A stretch of DNA of 64,000 nt from assembly GCA_903884455.1 (NCBI GenBank), contig CAISEW010000031.1:31751-95750 (forward strand), read 5' to 3'. Shown one piece after another: positions 29,426-38,090 of the stretch (positions are counted from its first letter, which is position 1; each line of letters starts with the position of its first letter). The notes under the pieces are model-generated. The model was not told the DNA's origin, searched no databases, and saw only the letters and a program-made list of their open reading frames with translations. The translations under genes and the position numbers were made by a program. The DNA comes from an uncultured Chloroflexota bacterium. GTDB taxonomy: Bacteria > Chloroflexota > Dehalococcoidia > GIF9 > AB-539-J10.

Positions 29426-29935
29426 CTAATTCTCTCTGAAAGTGGCACTTTCTTCTAGAGCTTCCTCGATAAGCTTGCGATGTCTTTCTTTATCTAAGGT
29501 CTCCATAATTACTTTCTCAGCAGCCGAAATGGAAATATCCACAAATTCTCGGCGCAGGTCATCAATAATCCTATCGCGCTCCCCTTCTAATTCAGCCCGG
29601 GTTCGGTCAACGATAACTTGCGCTTCTTTTCTTGCTCCCTCCCTTGCTTCCTCCCTAAGCCTTTCTCCTGTTTGGGTAGCTTGATTAACTAAAGCTTGTC
29701 CATCATCGCGTGCCTTGCTAATCAGCTTCTTAACCTCTTCCTCGGCATGGGCATACTCCTCCTTTGTGGCTTCAGCCTGCTCCATACCCTCTTTTATCCT
29801 TTTGGACCTCTCGTCAAGCATTTTCATCACCGGTTTATATAGAAACAAACCCAGCAGGGCAAACAGGATGACAAAACTTATAATAAAAGATATCAGCAAG
29901 GGTAAATTAATACCTAGCTTAGCAAAACCTCCCAT
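29426..29935 (-). CDS. atpF: F0 ATP synthase subunit b
   Basis: 169 residues: a single N-terminal membrane helix (LLISFIISFVILFALLGLFL), then a long charged coiled coil (MLDERSKRIKEGMEQAEATK onwards). Peripheral stalk subunit. AGGAGGG precedes the ATG. Confidence 0.95.
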   Translation of the reverse strand: MGGFAKLGINLPLLISFIISFVILFALLGLFLYKPVMKMLDERSKRIKEGMEQAEATKEEYAHAEEEVKKLISKARDDGQALVNQATQTGERLREEAREGARKEAQVIVDRTRAELEGERDRIIDDLRREFVDISISAAEKVIMETLDKERHRKLIEEALEESATFREN

Positions 29936-29972
29936 TTTGCCCTCCTAACTACATATCATTTTTAGTGGCAGA

Positions 29973-30086
29973 CTAACCTGCCGACAGTAAGAATAAACCA
30001 ATTGTGACTGCCGCTACAAGAAATACCCCCAACACCGCCGCACCAATGATTATTGCTAATCCAATAGGAAAATCACCGTCTTTCAT
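29973..30086 (-). CDS. 37-residue membrane miniprotein inside the atp operon
   Basis: The protein starts MKDGDFPIGLAIIIGAAVLG and continues as one hydrophobic helix to SAG. It lies exactly between atpE and atpF, with AAGGAG seven bases before the ATG and its stop 37 bases before the atpF start. Good ribosome site, codon structure and position argue for a translated gene. It is unlike AtpI or the c subunit (no carboxylate in the helix). It may be an assembly factor or small accessory F0 subunit; I do not recognise a family. Confidence 0.68.
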   Translation of the reverse strand: MKDGDFPIGLAIIIGAAVLGVFLVAAVTIGLFLLSAG

Positions 30087-30110
30087 AATTCACACTCCTT
30101 CTAAACGATA

Positions 30111-30344
30111 CTACCCCACCACCATAGCCAGGATGATAGCCACTATCAAAGCATATATCCCGATAGCTTCGCATAAGGCGCCAATCAAAATCATATTGGT
30201 CAAGATAGGACCTCGCGCCTCAGGGTTACGCCCCAGGGATTGCATGGCCGAATAGCCGATAAGCCCCAGAGCTAGTGCAGGTCCCAAGAAGCCCAGGCCT
30301 GCAACCAATCCTACTGCTAGCATTTTCATTACTTCTGGCGTCAT
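30111..30344 (-). CDS. atpE: F0 ATP synthase subunit c
   Basis: 77 residues, two-helix hairpin with the polar loop RNPEA at about 39-43 and the ion-binding glutamate E59 in GALCEAIGIYALI. The residue after the glutamate is alanine rather than the Ser/Thr of Na+ rings, so proton coupling is more likely. Confidence 0.95.
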   Translation of the reverse strand: MTPEVMKMLAVGLVAGLGFLGPALALGLIGYSAMQSLGRNPEARGPILTNMILIGALCEAIGIYALIVAIILAMVVG

Positions 30345-30369
30345 TTATTTCCTCCTTTCAACTTTATTC

Positions 30370-31314
30370 TCACTCCTCATGCATAGGAGCTACAGCAATG
30401 GTGCCAAACACCAAAGTTAAACCGGCAAAGATAAGAGCCTGGATAAAGCCGATAAGTAATTCTAACCCATAGAAGGGGATAGTGAAAATGAGAGGAATAA
30501 GGAAAGCAGAAACCAACAGCAACATCTCACCGGCAGTCATGTTGCCGAAAAGACGGAAGGTAAAGCTGATGATGCGTATTAGATGACTGAATATCTCTAA
30601 CATGCCGACAAACAGGTTAATAAATCCAAAAGCAATGTTGGTGATAGCCGGGCGTATCTTCCCCATGAACAGTTCTTTGACACCTCGCCCTATCTGACCA
30701 AAATTAAAGAACTCCCCGAGGTAACGAAAGGTACCCAGGGATTTCATACCCCAAAACTCAACGAAGATAAAGGACATTACAGCGATGGACAGAGGCACAT
30801 TAATATCAGTATTGGCTGACCGAAACAGAGGCACAGCGGTACCTTCCTGCCCGGTGACTACTATGGTGCCAAAGAAGGGCAACAGGGCCAGGTAGGCATT
30901 GGTTATCACATAGATAAAAATGGTGGCTACTACTGGAAAAAGCAGCCTCGCATGTTTTTCGCCAGCAACACTCTTAACGAAGCTTAGCAACGCCTCTACT
31001 GCCATTTCGGCTAAATTTTGCAGCTTCCCCGGAATAAGTTTCATTTTGCGGGTACAGACATAGAATAGGACCGCCAGCACGATAATACTAAGCCACGCGG
31101 CAATGAGAGTGTTGGTGATGGGAAAGCCAGCGACCTCAAACAGTCTTTCCGAGGGAAGCGCAATATGGGGTTTGGGGACAGCCAGGAAACTGGGAACTTT
31201 GATGCCAAAAAAACCAGCACCCAGAGGGCCAAAAACGAAGCCAACAGCGAACAAAGCTAAAATAATGACAAGAGAGAAAACTATGATTTTTGTGGCACAA
31301 CCCAGCTTTGGCAC
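30370..31314 (-). CDS. atpB: F0 ATP synthase subunit a
   Basis: 314 residues with an N-terminal helix and five or more further helices. The essential arginine is in SFTFRLFGNMTAGEM, followed by the last helix pair (LIGFIQALIFAGLTLVFGTIAV). It forms the ion half-channels. Confidence 0.95.
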   Translation of the reverse strand: MPKLGCATKIIVFSLVIILALFAVGFVFGPLGAGFFGIKVPSFLAVPKPHIALPSERLFEVAGFPITNTLIAAWLSIIVLAVLFYVCTRKMKLIPGKLQNLAEMAVEALLSFVKSVAGEKHARLLFPVVATIFIYVITNAYLALLPFFGTIVVTGQEGTAVPLFRSANTDINVPLSIAVMSFIFVEFWGMKSLGTFRYLGEFFNFGQIGRGVKELFMGKIRPAITNIAFGFINLFVGMLEIFSHLIRIISFTFRLFGNMTAGEMLLLVSAFLIPLIFTIPFYGLELLIGFIQALIFAGLTLVFGTIAVAPMHEE

Positions 31315-31318
31315 TGTT

Positions 31319-31555
31319 TTATCTCTTGTCTTTGTTTAATTCGTTCTGCTCAGCCTTATACCGGCGAAGCATACGAACTAGACCATAAAATGCAATAACC
31401 GTCCCTATGCCCAGACCGATAAGGGTGAACAAAGGGGCTTTATCAAACTTAGGATCAAGCCAAAAATGGCCAAGCAAAGTTGGGACGAGCAGACTCACAA
31501 CCATATACCAACCTATAGTAAGTAAGAATCGAAGCGGTCCTGCCCACTCTTTCAC
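31319..31555 (-). CDS. AtpI/AtpZ-like protein, first gene of the atp operon
   Basis: 78 residues with two membrane helices (LTIGWYMVVSLLVPTLLG and FTLIGLGIGTVIAFYGLVRML) and a charged C-terminus, the pattern of the small AtpI/AtpZ proteins that precede atpB and help c-ring assembly or Mg2+ supply. It ends 4 bases before the atpB start. Confidence 0.8.
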   Translation of the reverse strand: MKEWAGPLRFLLTIGWYMVVSLLVPTLLGHFWLDPKFDKAPLFTLIGLGIGTVIAFYGLVRMLRRYKAEQNELNKDKR

Positions 31556-31645
31556 TACTGACCTTCTCAGGATTGGCGTTTCTTAAAATCTTCTAGCTCG
31601 ACCGTATTTATGAAATCCTTTATAGTATTTATTCTATACTTAATA

Positions 31646-31674
31646 ATCCTAATTAATCAATGAGTTCAAGTCAA
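31646..31674 (-). promoter_or_regulatory. Likely promoter of the atp operon
   Basis: On the minus strand TTGACT (31674-31669) and TAGGAT (31651-31646) are 17 bases apart, about 90 bases before the first gene. The rest of 31556-31781 shows only AT-rich sequence. Confidence 0.55.
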
Positions 31675-31781
31675 CTATCCTACTCAAGAAATTAAATTCC
31701 TTCCTGAGTTGCCACAAATCATCGAAGGTATATAGAGGTAGAACAGATGTGAATCTAGACGAAGTAGGCATTAAACAGGCA

Positions 31782-31883
31782 GCGTTATTTGGTCATTATT
31801 GATAAAATATACCCGACACCGAGTAAATATCTCCGTCGTCCTAGACTACCAGGGCGACGGCCAATCTAGGAGGTGAAATAGAG
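31782..31883 (+). pseudogene. Duplicated 3' tail of rsmG
   Basis: This stretch matches rsmG 23104-23204 (GCGTTATTTGGT, ATTATTGATAAA, ACACCGAGTAAATAT, GGCGACGGCCAAT), with scattered substitutions and a one-base insertion. Only the tail exists; there is no rsmG body upstream. It leads straight into the second copy of the 61-aa gene and brings that gene's ribosome site. Confidence 0.85.
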
Positions 31884-32069
31884 ATGTGGAGTAGGAGATC
31901 CCGGAGGTTCTACTTTGGCCTCCCTCCCTTCGGTTTCTACTTCCAGGGATTCAAGCCCTTTCCCAGCAGAAAGGAGTATCTGGACATGCTCGAGGAGTAT
32001 AAGAAAGACCTGGAAGAGGAGCTAAAGGAGGTAGAAAGGGAGATCGAGGAAACAAAAAAGAGCCCCTAG
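31884..32069 (+). CDS. Conserved small protein, DUF5320-like (copy 2)
   Basis: 61 residues, identical to the copy at 23205 except Leu for Met in the helix and Pro for the final Leu. Two further base differences are silent. It keeps the same ribosome site but is separated from any complete rsmG, so its promoter must lie in the AT-rich region upstream. Function unknown. Confidence 0.68.
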   Translation: MWSRRSRRFYFGLPPFGFYFQGFKPFPSRKEYLDMLEEYKKDLEEELKEVEREIEETKKSP

Positions 32070-32243
32070 CAAAGAATAACAAACCCAGCAACACTATGTA
32101 AACGATTCGGTAAGCCACTGTTATCTCATTCCAAGAGGCAATAATAACTGACAATATTACCCCCTTAGCAAAGCCTGCTACATAAGATGACAGTTCACCT
32201 ATTTTCATTTTACTTCCTTGTCAATCAGAACTTTGCAGAACCT

Positions 32244-32271
32244 TTGACATTTGTGATTTAGCTGGCATAAC
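32244..32271 (+). promoter_or_regulatory. Likely pdxS promoter
   Basis: TTGACA (32244-32249) is followed after 16 bases by CATAAC (32266-32271), with a TATAAT at 32274-32279 overlapping downstream. Either -10 would put the transcript start within about ten bases of the pdxS ATG or almost on it, and there is no ribosome site, so the message may be leaderless or nearly so. Confidence 0.55.
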
Positions 32272-32287
32272 GTTATAATAAAAATCG

Positions 32288-33169
32288 ATGGAAAAGGGTA
32301 CCTGGAAAGTTAAGACGGGACTGGCCCAGACGCTGAAGGGCGGGGTGATTATGGACGTGGTCAGCCCGGAGCAGGCTAGAATTGCCGAGGAAGCTGGTGC
32401 CTGTGCTGTTATGGCATTGGAACGAGTGCCAGCAGATATCCGCGCCGGCGGCGGAGTGGCTCGCATGGCCGACCCCACTATAATTACGGCCATAATGGCA
32501 GCGGTCAGCATCCCCGTAATGGCTAAATGCCGCATCGGTCACTTTGCTGAGGCTCAGGTGCTAGAAGCATTGGGCATTGATTTTATCGATGAATCCGAAG
32601 TGCTCACTCCCGCCGATGAAAGCCATCATATTTGGAAACATAATTTTAAGATTCCTTTTGTCTGCGGCTGCCGTGACCTGGGCGAAGCATTACGTCGTAT
32701 TGCTGAAGGGGCAGCAATGATTCGCACCAAGGGCGAAGCTGGAACAGGCAACATCGTTGAAGCTGTAAGACACATGCGCGCAGTCCGGGATGGGATTGGC
32801 AGACTTCAAGCTTTACGTGAGGAACAATTAGTAGCTGAGGCGAAAGCCCTGGGTGCTCCTCTGGAGTTAGTAATGGAGGTGCATAAAACAGGGAAGCTAC
32901 CTGTTGTGAACTTTGCCGCCGGTGGTGTAGCGACGCCTGCCGATGCTGCTTTGATGATGCAACTAGGGGCCGAGGGAGTATTTGTGGGCTCGGGGATTTT
33001 TAAGTCCAGCGACCCCGCAACCAGAGCACAGGCCATTGTTAAAGCTACCACCCACTACCAGGACCCTGCTATCCTCGCTGAGGTATCTAAGGGTTTAGGA
33101 ACCGCCATGCCCGGTCTGGACATAAAAGCTATACCCCAACAAGAATTGTTGTCCCCCAGGGGTTGGTAA
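32288..33169 (+). CDS. pdxS: Pyridoxal 5'-phosphate synthase, lyase subunit
   Basis: 293 residues, PdxS/SNZ family. Catalytic lysines are K80 in [10 protein letters not shown] and K148 in [13 protein letters not shown]23 lies in GGVIMDVV. With the glutaminase PdxT it makes vitamin B6 from ribose 5-phosphate, glyceraldehyde 3-phosphate and ammonia. No pdxT gene is adjacent, which is unusual. The following ATPase gene starts 24 bases later on the same strand. Confidence 0.96.
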   Translation: MEKGTWKVKTGLAQTLKGGVIMDVVSPEQARIAEEAGACAVMALERVPADIRAGGGVARMADPTIITAIMAAVSIPVMAKCRIGHFAEAQVLEALGIDFIDESEVLTPADESHHIWKHNFKIPFVCGCRDLGEALRRIAEGAAMIRTKGEAGTGNIVEAVRHMRAVRDGIGRLQALREEQLVAEAKALGAPLELVMEVHKTGKLPVVNFAAGGVATPADAALMMQLGAEGVFVGSGIFKSSDPATRAQAIVKATTHYQDPAILAEVSKGLGTAMPGLDIKAIPQQELLSPRGW

Positions 33170-33193
33170 AGTGAAAAAAGGTATTGTCACAGG

Positions 33194-34597
33194 ATGCGAA
33201 GGGTAGTTACTGACGATTTAGATGCGCTACTTGATATCTTGCCACTCTATATCCGTGAGCCGCTCTACCAGCAGCCTGATCATAGCGAGCTGCTGGAGGT
33301 AATCTTAGATTTAGGGCGTCTCCCCGAAGCTCGCTTTCCCCATAGAGAATTAGTCCTCAATTCTAAAGAGGTAAATCAGTCTGATATCGATTATGTAGTG
33401 TCACGCATTGGCGAGTTCAGCGGGGATAATCGCGCCGGGATCAACCACACCCTTCACCGCATCTCAGCCATACGCAATAGAAATGGCTACATAATTGGCT
33501 TGACCTGCCGTGTGGGCAGAGCTGTGTTTGGCACCGTAGGGATGATTCAAGACCTTATTGAATCGGGCAAAAACGTTCTGCTTCTAGGGCGGCCCGGCAT
33601 AGGCAAAACCACTATGTTGCGAGAAGTGGCTCGAGTGCTGGCTGATGATTTCAAAAAACGAGTTATCGTAATTGACACCTCCAATGAAATTGCCGGGGAT
33701 GGAGACATTCCTCATCCCGCTATCGGGCATGCCCGGCGGATGCAGGTAGCTGCTCCCGCTGAGCAACATGCGGTAATGATTGAAGCAGTGGAAAATCACA
33801 TGCCTGAGGTCATCATTATTGACGAAATAGGAACGGAACTCGAAGCCCAAGCAGCTCGAACTATCGCTGAGCGTGGAGTGCAGTTGGTAGGCACGGCACA
33901 TGGCAACACTCTGGAAAACTTGATAATGAATCCTACCCTGTCTGACCTCATCGGCGGTGTCCAGACAGTTACCTTAGGAGATGAAGAAGCCAGGCGACGG
34001 CACACACAAAAATCTGTCCTGGAGCGTAAGGCTCCGCCCACCTTTGCTATGGTGGTAGAAATTGTCGATTACTACAAGGTAACCGTACATTCTGACGTGA
34101 CCGAGGCTGTTGATGTTCTCTTACATGGGCAACCCCCCAAGGCCGAAGTGCGCTGGATGAATGAAGATGGTGAGGTAAAAAGAGAGGCGATAACATCCCC
34201 TCTTACCTGGGAAAGCAAGGAAGAGAAGCAGCCGGAAAAAACGCTGCGATTCTACCTCTTCGGCGCTAACCGGTCCCGATTGGAACAAATTGCCAAGGAA
34301 GGGCGCAAACAGCTGAAAATCGCCGCTGACCTTAATCAAGCTGACATTTTCCTCACTACACGAAGTGATTACCGCCGCAAGCCACAAAAGATACGGGATG
34401 CCGAAGCACTGGGTATACCAATTTATGTCCTTAAAAGCAATAATGCCGCTCAAATGAAGCAATGTCTGGATGTCCTCTATCCCCGTGACACTCAATCCAC
34501 CTATGTCCATAATCTACAGCGGATCGTAGCTGGACGCCGCGGTTTCAACCCTAGTAACCGGAGCATGGAACCTGGCGGCAAAAGGAAATCGAGGTAA
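33194..34597 (+). CDS. AAA-type ATPase, SpoIIIAA/Ycf45-like with nucleic-acid-binding tail
   Basis: 467 residues. N-terminal domain, then Walker A GRPGIGKTT at 132-140 and Walker B EVIIIDEIGTELEAQAA near 214, with the GTAHGNTLENLI segment typical of this secretion-ATPase-like family. The C-terminal third (after about 370) matches the R3H/single-stranded nucleic acid binding extension of Ycf45-type proteins. Function outside sporulating bacteria is unknown. It sits between pdxS and tmk in one probable operon. Confidence 0.85.
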   Translation: MRRVVTDDLDALLDILPLYIREPLYQQPDHSELLEVILDLGRLPEARFPHRELVLNSKEVNQSDIDYVVSRIGEFSGDNRAGINHTLHRISAIRNRNGYIIGLTCRVGRAVFGTVGMIQDLIESGKNVLLLGRPGIGKTTMLREVARVLADDFKKRVIVIDTSNEIAGDGDIPHPAIGHARRMQVAAPAEQHAVMIEAVENHMPEVIIIDEIGTELEAQAARTIAERGVQLVGTAHGNTLENLIMNPTLSDLIGGVQTVTLGDEEARRRHTQKSVLERKAPPTFAMVVEIVDYYKVTVHSDVTEAVDVLLHGQPPKAEVRWMNEDGEVKREAITSPLTWESKEEKQPEKTLRFYLFGANRSRLEQIAKEGRKQLKIAADLNQADIFLTTRSDYRRKPQKIRDAEALGIPIYVLKSNNAAQMKQCLDVLYPRDTQSTYVHNLQRIVAGRRGFNPSNRSMEPGGKRKSR

Positions 34598-34600
34598 TCC

Positions 34601-35245
34601 TTGGGACTGTTCATCACCTTTGAGGGTGGCGAAGGCTGCGGCAAGAGCACCCAATCCAGGCTCTTGCTGAAAAAGCTTGAGCAACAAAACGTCCCCGTGG
34701 TATTAACCCACGAGCCGGGAGGCACAGCTCTGGGTAACGAGTTAAGAAAAACACTTAAGAGGAAACGGGATTCCTCTATTTCGCCCCAGGCTGAGCTATT
34801 TCTCTTAGCTGCTTCCCGTGCCCAGTTGGTGGCTGAGGTAATTCGTCCTGCCTTAGAAGAAGGCAAAGTGGTTCTTTGCGACCGCTTCACTCACTCCACC
34901 ATGGTCTATCAAGGCTATGGGCGGGGACTTGATTTTACTGCCATAAAGATGGTCAACAATATGGCAACAAAGAATCTCAATCCCGACCTCATAATCCTCT
35001 TGGATATTTCACCTGAGCAGGGATTAGCACGAAAGCAAAGCTTGAAAGACCGCTTTGAGCTAGAGGGTTTATCGTTCCACCGGCGGGTGAGGGAGGGATA
35101 CCTCAAGATGGCCGCGGCTGAACCTGACCGCTGGTTGGTGATAGATGCCTCTTTGCCCAAACGCAAAATTGCTGAGATTATCTGGGATAGGGTGAGCCAG
35201 TTATTGCCAAACCTCTCATTGCGAACCGAATTTCCTCTCCCTTGA
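34601..35245 (+). CDS. tmk: Thymidylate kinase
   Basis: 214 residues. P-loop FEGGEGCGKST (7-17), DRFTHSTMVYQGYGRG with the DRY/DRF motif, and a lid region. It phosphorylates dTMP to dTDP. The start is TTG, three bases after the ATPase stop, with GAGG just upstream. The last codons (TEFPLP) fall in a dispersed repeat that runs on past the stop. Confidence 0.93.
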   Translation: MGLFITFEGGEGCGKSTQSRLLLKKLEQQNVPVVLTHEPGGTALGNELRKTLKRKRDSSISPQAELFLLAASRAQLVAEVIRPALEEGKVVLCDRFTHSTMVYQGYGRGLDFTAIKMVNNMATKNLNPDLIILLDISPEQGLARKQSLKDRFELEGLSFHRRVREGYLKMAAAEPDRWLVIDASLPKRKIAEIIWDRVSQLLPNLSLRTEFPLP

Positions 35246-35270
35246 CGGGAGAGGATTAAGGTGAGGGTGT
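35231..35270. repeat. Dispersed repeat (CTCTCCC...GGGAGAG hairpin)
   Basis: CTCTCCCTTGACGGGAGAG forms a 7-bp hairpin followed by GATTAAGGTGAGGGTG, a common bacterial intergenic repeat. It supplies the stop codon and final residues of tmk. Confidence 0.55.
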
Positions 35271-35329
35271 AGAAGAAACAAGATTGCTTCGCTGTACTTG
35301 ATTTTGTACGATATATTTATACGATAGCT

Positions 35330-36376
35330 ATGCCCAAAAGAAAGGTCGCTGTGGCAGTGAGCGGAGGAGTGGACTCTTCCGCCGCTGCTTTGTTGCTCAA
35401 AGAAGCCGCCTATGAAGTGCTAGGTATACATATGCGCCTCTGGGAGTCTCCCCGCCTCGACTACCAGGCACATCGGGCGGAGAATATCTGCCGCATTTTA
35501 GGCATTCCCTACCATCAGGTTGACCTACAAAGGGAATTTGAGTCCCATGTAGTTGACTATTTCTGCCAGGAATACCAACAAGGGCGGACTCCCAATCCCT
35601 GCGTTGCCTGCAACCAACACATAAAGTTTGGCCTCCTCCTCGATAAAGCACTCTCACTGGGCGCTGATTATTTGGCTACAGGCCATTACGCTAAAGTAGA
35701 GCATTCCCGTGATGGCCATCGCTTGCTTAAAGCAGCAGACACCGGTAGAGACCAATCTTATTTTCTTTATACTCTAACCCAGGAAAAGCTCGGGCATGTC
35801 CTGTTTCCTTTAGGCGAGCATAGCAGAGACGAGGTTAAACAGATGGCAAAGCAGGCAGGATTGCCCACAGCAACCAAGTCCAGCCAGGATATTTGCTTCA
35901 TTTCCCAGAAAAACTATGGCGCCTTTCTCAGCCAGAGATTTTCTACTCTGCCTGGCGATGTTATAGATACCCAGGGAAAGAAATTAGGTCAGCATCGGGG
36001 AATAGCTTTTTATACCATCGGGCAGAGGCATGGCCTGGGATTAGCCTCTGGCAAGCCACTCTATGTCATAAGGATAGAGCCTGAACACAATAGAATTGTG
36101 CTTGGTCCTGAGAAAGAGCTCTCTAGCCAGAAGCTTACCGCCCAAAAGCTGAGCTGGATATCAGGCAAAGCACCGCGGGAGCCCATTACAGCCAGGGCTA
36201 AGATACGCTATAAGTCCAAAGAAGCAGAGGCTATTCTCTTTCCCCGTGACGACTCCATGGATGTTCACTTTACTCAGCCACAAAAGGCGGTAACCCCCGG
36301 GCAGGCCATTGTGTTCTATAATGTTGATGAAGTACTGGGGGGCGGGATTATTGACTCCGTTGAAATTGGAGCTTAA
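35330..36376 (+). CDS. mnmA: tRNA 2-thiouridylase
   Basis: 348 residues. The PP-loop is SGGVDSS (11-17). The catalytic cysteine pair is C91 (NPCVAC) and C189 (SSQDICFI), as in MnmA. The C-terminal barrel (RIEPEHNRIVLG, GQAIVFYN) is complete. It thiolates U34 of Lys, Glu and Gln tRNAs. Confidence 0.95.
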   Translation: MPKRKVAVAVSGGVDSSAAALLLKEAAYEVLGIHMRLWESPRLDYQAHRAENICRILGIPYHQVDLQREFESHVVDYFCQEYQQGRTPNPCVACNQHIKFGLLLDKALSLGADYLATGHYAKVEHSRDGHRLLKAADTGRDQSYFLYTLTQEKLGHVLFPLGEHSRDEVKQMAKQAGLPTATKSSQDICFISQKNYGAFLSQRFSTLPGDVIDTQGKKLGQHRGIAFYTIGQRHGLGLASGKPLYVIRIEPEHNRIVLGPEKELSSQKLTAQKLSWISGKAPREPITARAKIRYKSKEAEAILFPRDDSMDVHFTQPQKAVTPGQAIVFYNVDEVLGGGIIDSVEIGA

Positions 36377-36401
36377 GCCTATAAATACAGAAACATGAAT
36401 C

Positions 36402-36465
36402 CCCCTCTTAAGATAAGAGGGGTTAGGCCTGCCCGCCGAACAAATTCTTTGGCAGGCGGGGGAGT
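36402..36465. repeat. Dispersed repeat before rnhB
   Basis: CCCCTCTTAAGATAAGAGGGG hairpin followed by CCTGCCCGCC...GGCGGG, a two-hairpin intergenic repeat. It is open in frame with rnhB but the true start follows it. Confidence 0.6.
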
Positions 36466-36466
36466 T

Positions 36467-37213
36467 ATGAAAGAGAAAGCTTTGTCTCGGTTTCCGAACC
36501 TTGATGAGGAAGATAAGCTCAAATCGCAGGGCTATGAGCTTATCGCTGGCATCGATGAGGTTGGGCGGGGGGCTCTCGCCGGTCCGGTAGTGGCCAGCGC
36601 CGTTATCCTGCCTCATCCAGCCAATTTGCCCTGGCTTGGGCTGGTTCGAGATAGCAAGGAATTAACCTCCAAGAAACGGGAATCTCTCTTCGACTTGATT
36701 AACAAGGAGGCCGTGGCTGTGGGCATTGGCATCGTTCCCTCTCAAGTGATTGACTCCATTAATATACTCAAGGCCACCAAGCTGGCTATGATACAGGCGG
36801 TGGAAAAACTGCCCAAACAACCGAACTTCCTCATTATTGATAGAGTAACTTTGTCTCAATGTCCCATCCCTCAAAGAGGAATAACCAGAGGCGACAAATT
36901 GTGTCTCTCCATTGCTTGTGCTTCTATCATAGCCAAGGTCACCAGAGACCGTATGATGGAAGAATTTGACCAAATTTATCCCGGCTACGGATTTGCCCGG
37001 CACAAAGGCTACGGAACAGGAGGGCACATGTCCTGTCTGCGAAAGCTCGGGCCTTCGCCAATTCACCGCCTATACTTTGCCCCTGTCAGGAACATCATCG
37101 CAAGTCAAAGCTTCGGCACTTTAGCTTCTTGTCATTCTGCGGGAGCGGAGCGACCGAAGAATCTCATTCAGGGTAAACTTCGTGACGGATCAGGAGATGA
37201 GCCGATACACTAA
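36467..37213 (+). CDS. rnhB: Ribonuclease HII
   Basis: 248 residues from the ATG at 36467, chosen because GGGGGAG precedes it and the extra upstream 24 codons lie in a repeat. Catalytic D30 and E31 are in AGIDEVGRGALAGPV; RDSKELTSKKRE and ASIIAKVTRDRMM follow. It cuts RNA in RNA/DNA hybrids. The last 30 or so residues (ASCHSAGAERPKNLIQ...) are unlike the family and are encoded by a dispersed repeat (TTGTCATTCTGCGGGAGCGG), so the original stop was probably lost. Confidence 0.93.
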   Translation: MKEKALSRFPNLDEEDKLKSQGYELIAGIDEVGRGALAGPVVASAVILPHPANLPWLGLVRDSKELTSKKRESLFDLINKEAVAVGIGIVPSQVIDSINILKATKLAMIQAVEKLPKQPNFLIIDRVTLSQCPIPQRGITRGDKLCLSIACASIIAKVTRDRMMEEFDQIYPGYGFARHKGYGTGGHMSCLRKLGPSPIHRLYFAPVRNIIASQSFGTLASCHSAGAERPKNLIQGKLRDGSGDEPIH

Positions 37214-37300
37214 ATAAACTTGGTTAATAATCGGTGGCTTGATCTGGCCACTCAGCAAGGTCAAAAATAAAGCGTGCCACTAGCAACAATTTCTTAGACG

Positions 37301-37373
37301 AAACTTCACAGAGTTGGCAAGTGGTATAATATATGCTGTGACTGATGAGTAGCTCAGCCAGCGGATTTAGAGA
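37301..37373 (+). repeat. Recombinase-tail/promoter repeat, copy A, with CAGCCAGCGGATTT motif
   Basis: AAACTTCACAGAGTTGGCAAGTGGTATAAT (in two parts around the TATAAT at 37325-37330), then ATATGCTGTGACTGATGAG, then GTAGCTCAGCCAGCGGATTT. It lies 46 bases before the next gene and probably provides its promoter. The stretch 37214-37300 shows nothing else. Confidence 0.7.
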
Positions 37374-37419
37374 TGGGGCTTTGAAGATTCGATAGCGAGT
37401 AGCGTTCAGGAGGTAGAAT

Positions 37420-37974
37420 ATGAAATACTGTCCTCAGTGTGGTACAAAGCTAGAAGAGAACATGAAATTCTGTCCTGAGTGTGGGCAGAGGCTTACTATG
37501 GGGAAAGGAGAACCATCACAAGAAAAGCCTGAGGATGTCAGGACAGGCACCGTTACAATTGAGCGAGCCGACCCCACATATTACTCAGATGAAAAGGGAG
37601 TTCGCATTACTGCTACTAGGCTCATCATTTCCAAAACTACTGGCTCAGTTACTTATGCCATGGCAAATATCACTTCAATTAGCACTAAGACAGTCTACCC
37701 TACCCTACCTCTAGGAATTATCCTAGCAGTCGTTGGCGTTATTATGATGTCTATCATGATGTCTATCGGTCCAGCTTTTGACTTCTGGGCTTCAATATTA
37801 GCCTTAGTTGGCGTAGCATTGCTGATAATAGGAATAATACTAGCAGTCAGGCGAGAATATCATTTGAAAGTCACAAGTGCAGCAGGCGAAGAAAGCCCAC
37901 TGGCTTCAAAAGATAGGAAGTATATTGATCAGGTGGCAGTCGCTATAAATGAGGCGCTCATCAAACGAGGATAG
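37420..37974 (+). CDS. Zinc-ribbon membrane protein of unknown function
   Basis: 184 residues. A double zinc ribbon begins it (MKYCPQCGTKLEENMKFCPECG). A PH-like beta domain (about 40-92, with DEKGVRITATRLIISKTTGS) leads to two membrane helices (LGIILAVVGVIMMS and SILALVGVALLIIGIILAV) and a soluble tail. The layout resembles DUF6232-type proteins. AGGAGG precedes the ATG. It is flanked on both sides by CAGCCAGCGGATTT motifs. Confidence 0.78.
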   Translation: MKYCPQCGTKLEENMKFCPECGQRLTMGKGEPSQEKPEDVRTGTVTIERADPTYYSDEKGVRITATRLIISKTTGSVTYAMANITSISTKTVYPTLPLGIILAVVGVIMMSIMMSIGPAFDFWASILALVGVALLIIGIILAVRREYHLKVTSAAGEESPLASKDRKYIDQVAVAINEALIKRG

Positions 37975-37984
37975 AGGGGTGAGA

Positions 37985-38012
37985 GTAGCCCAGCCAGCGG
38001 ATTTGGAGGAGG
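37985..38012 (+). repeat. CAGCCAGCGGATTT motif, stand-alone copy
   Basis: GTAGCCCAGCCAGCGGATTTGGAGG starts ten bases after the previous stop, in the same orientation as the gene. Not a hairpin on its own. Confidence 0.7.
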
Positions 38013-38090
38013 CAAGCAAAAGGTGGATTGTGACACAGCAACCAAAGGTGTGTTGACATCCTTACTATTCTAATGTTAGGTTAATCTATT

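Noticed and set aside
37351..37373. AGCTCAGCCAGCGG looks like a tRNA D-arm
   Set aside because: No matching acceptor, anticodon or T-arm within 100 bases in any copy; it is a repeat motif, not a tRNA.
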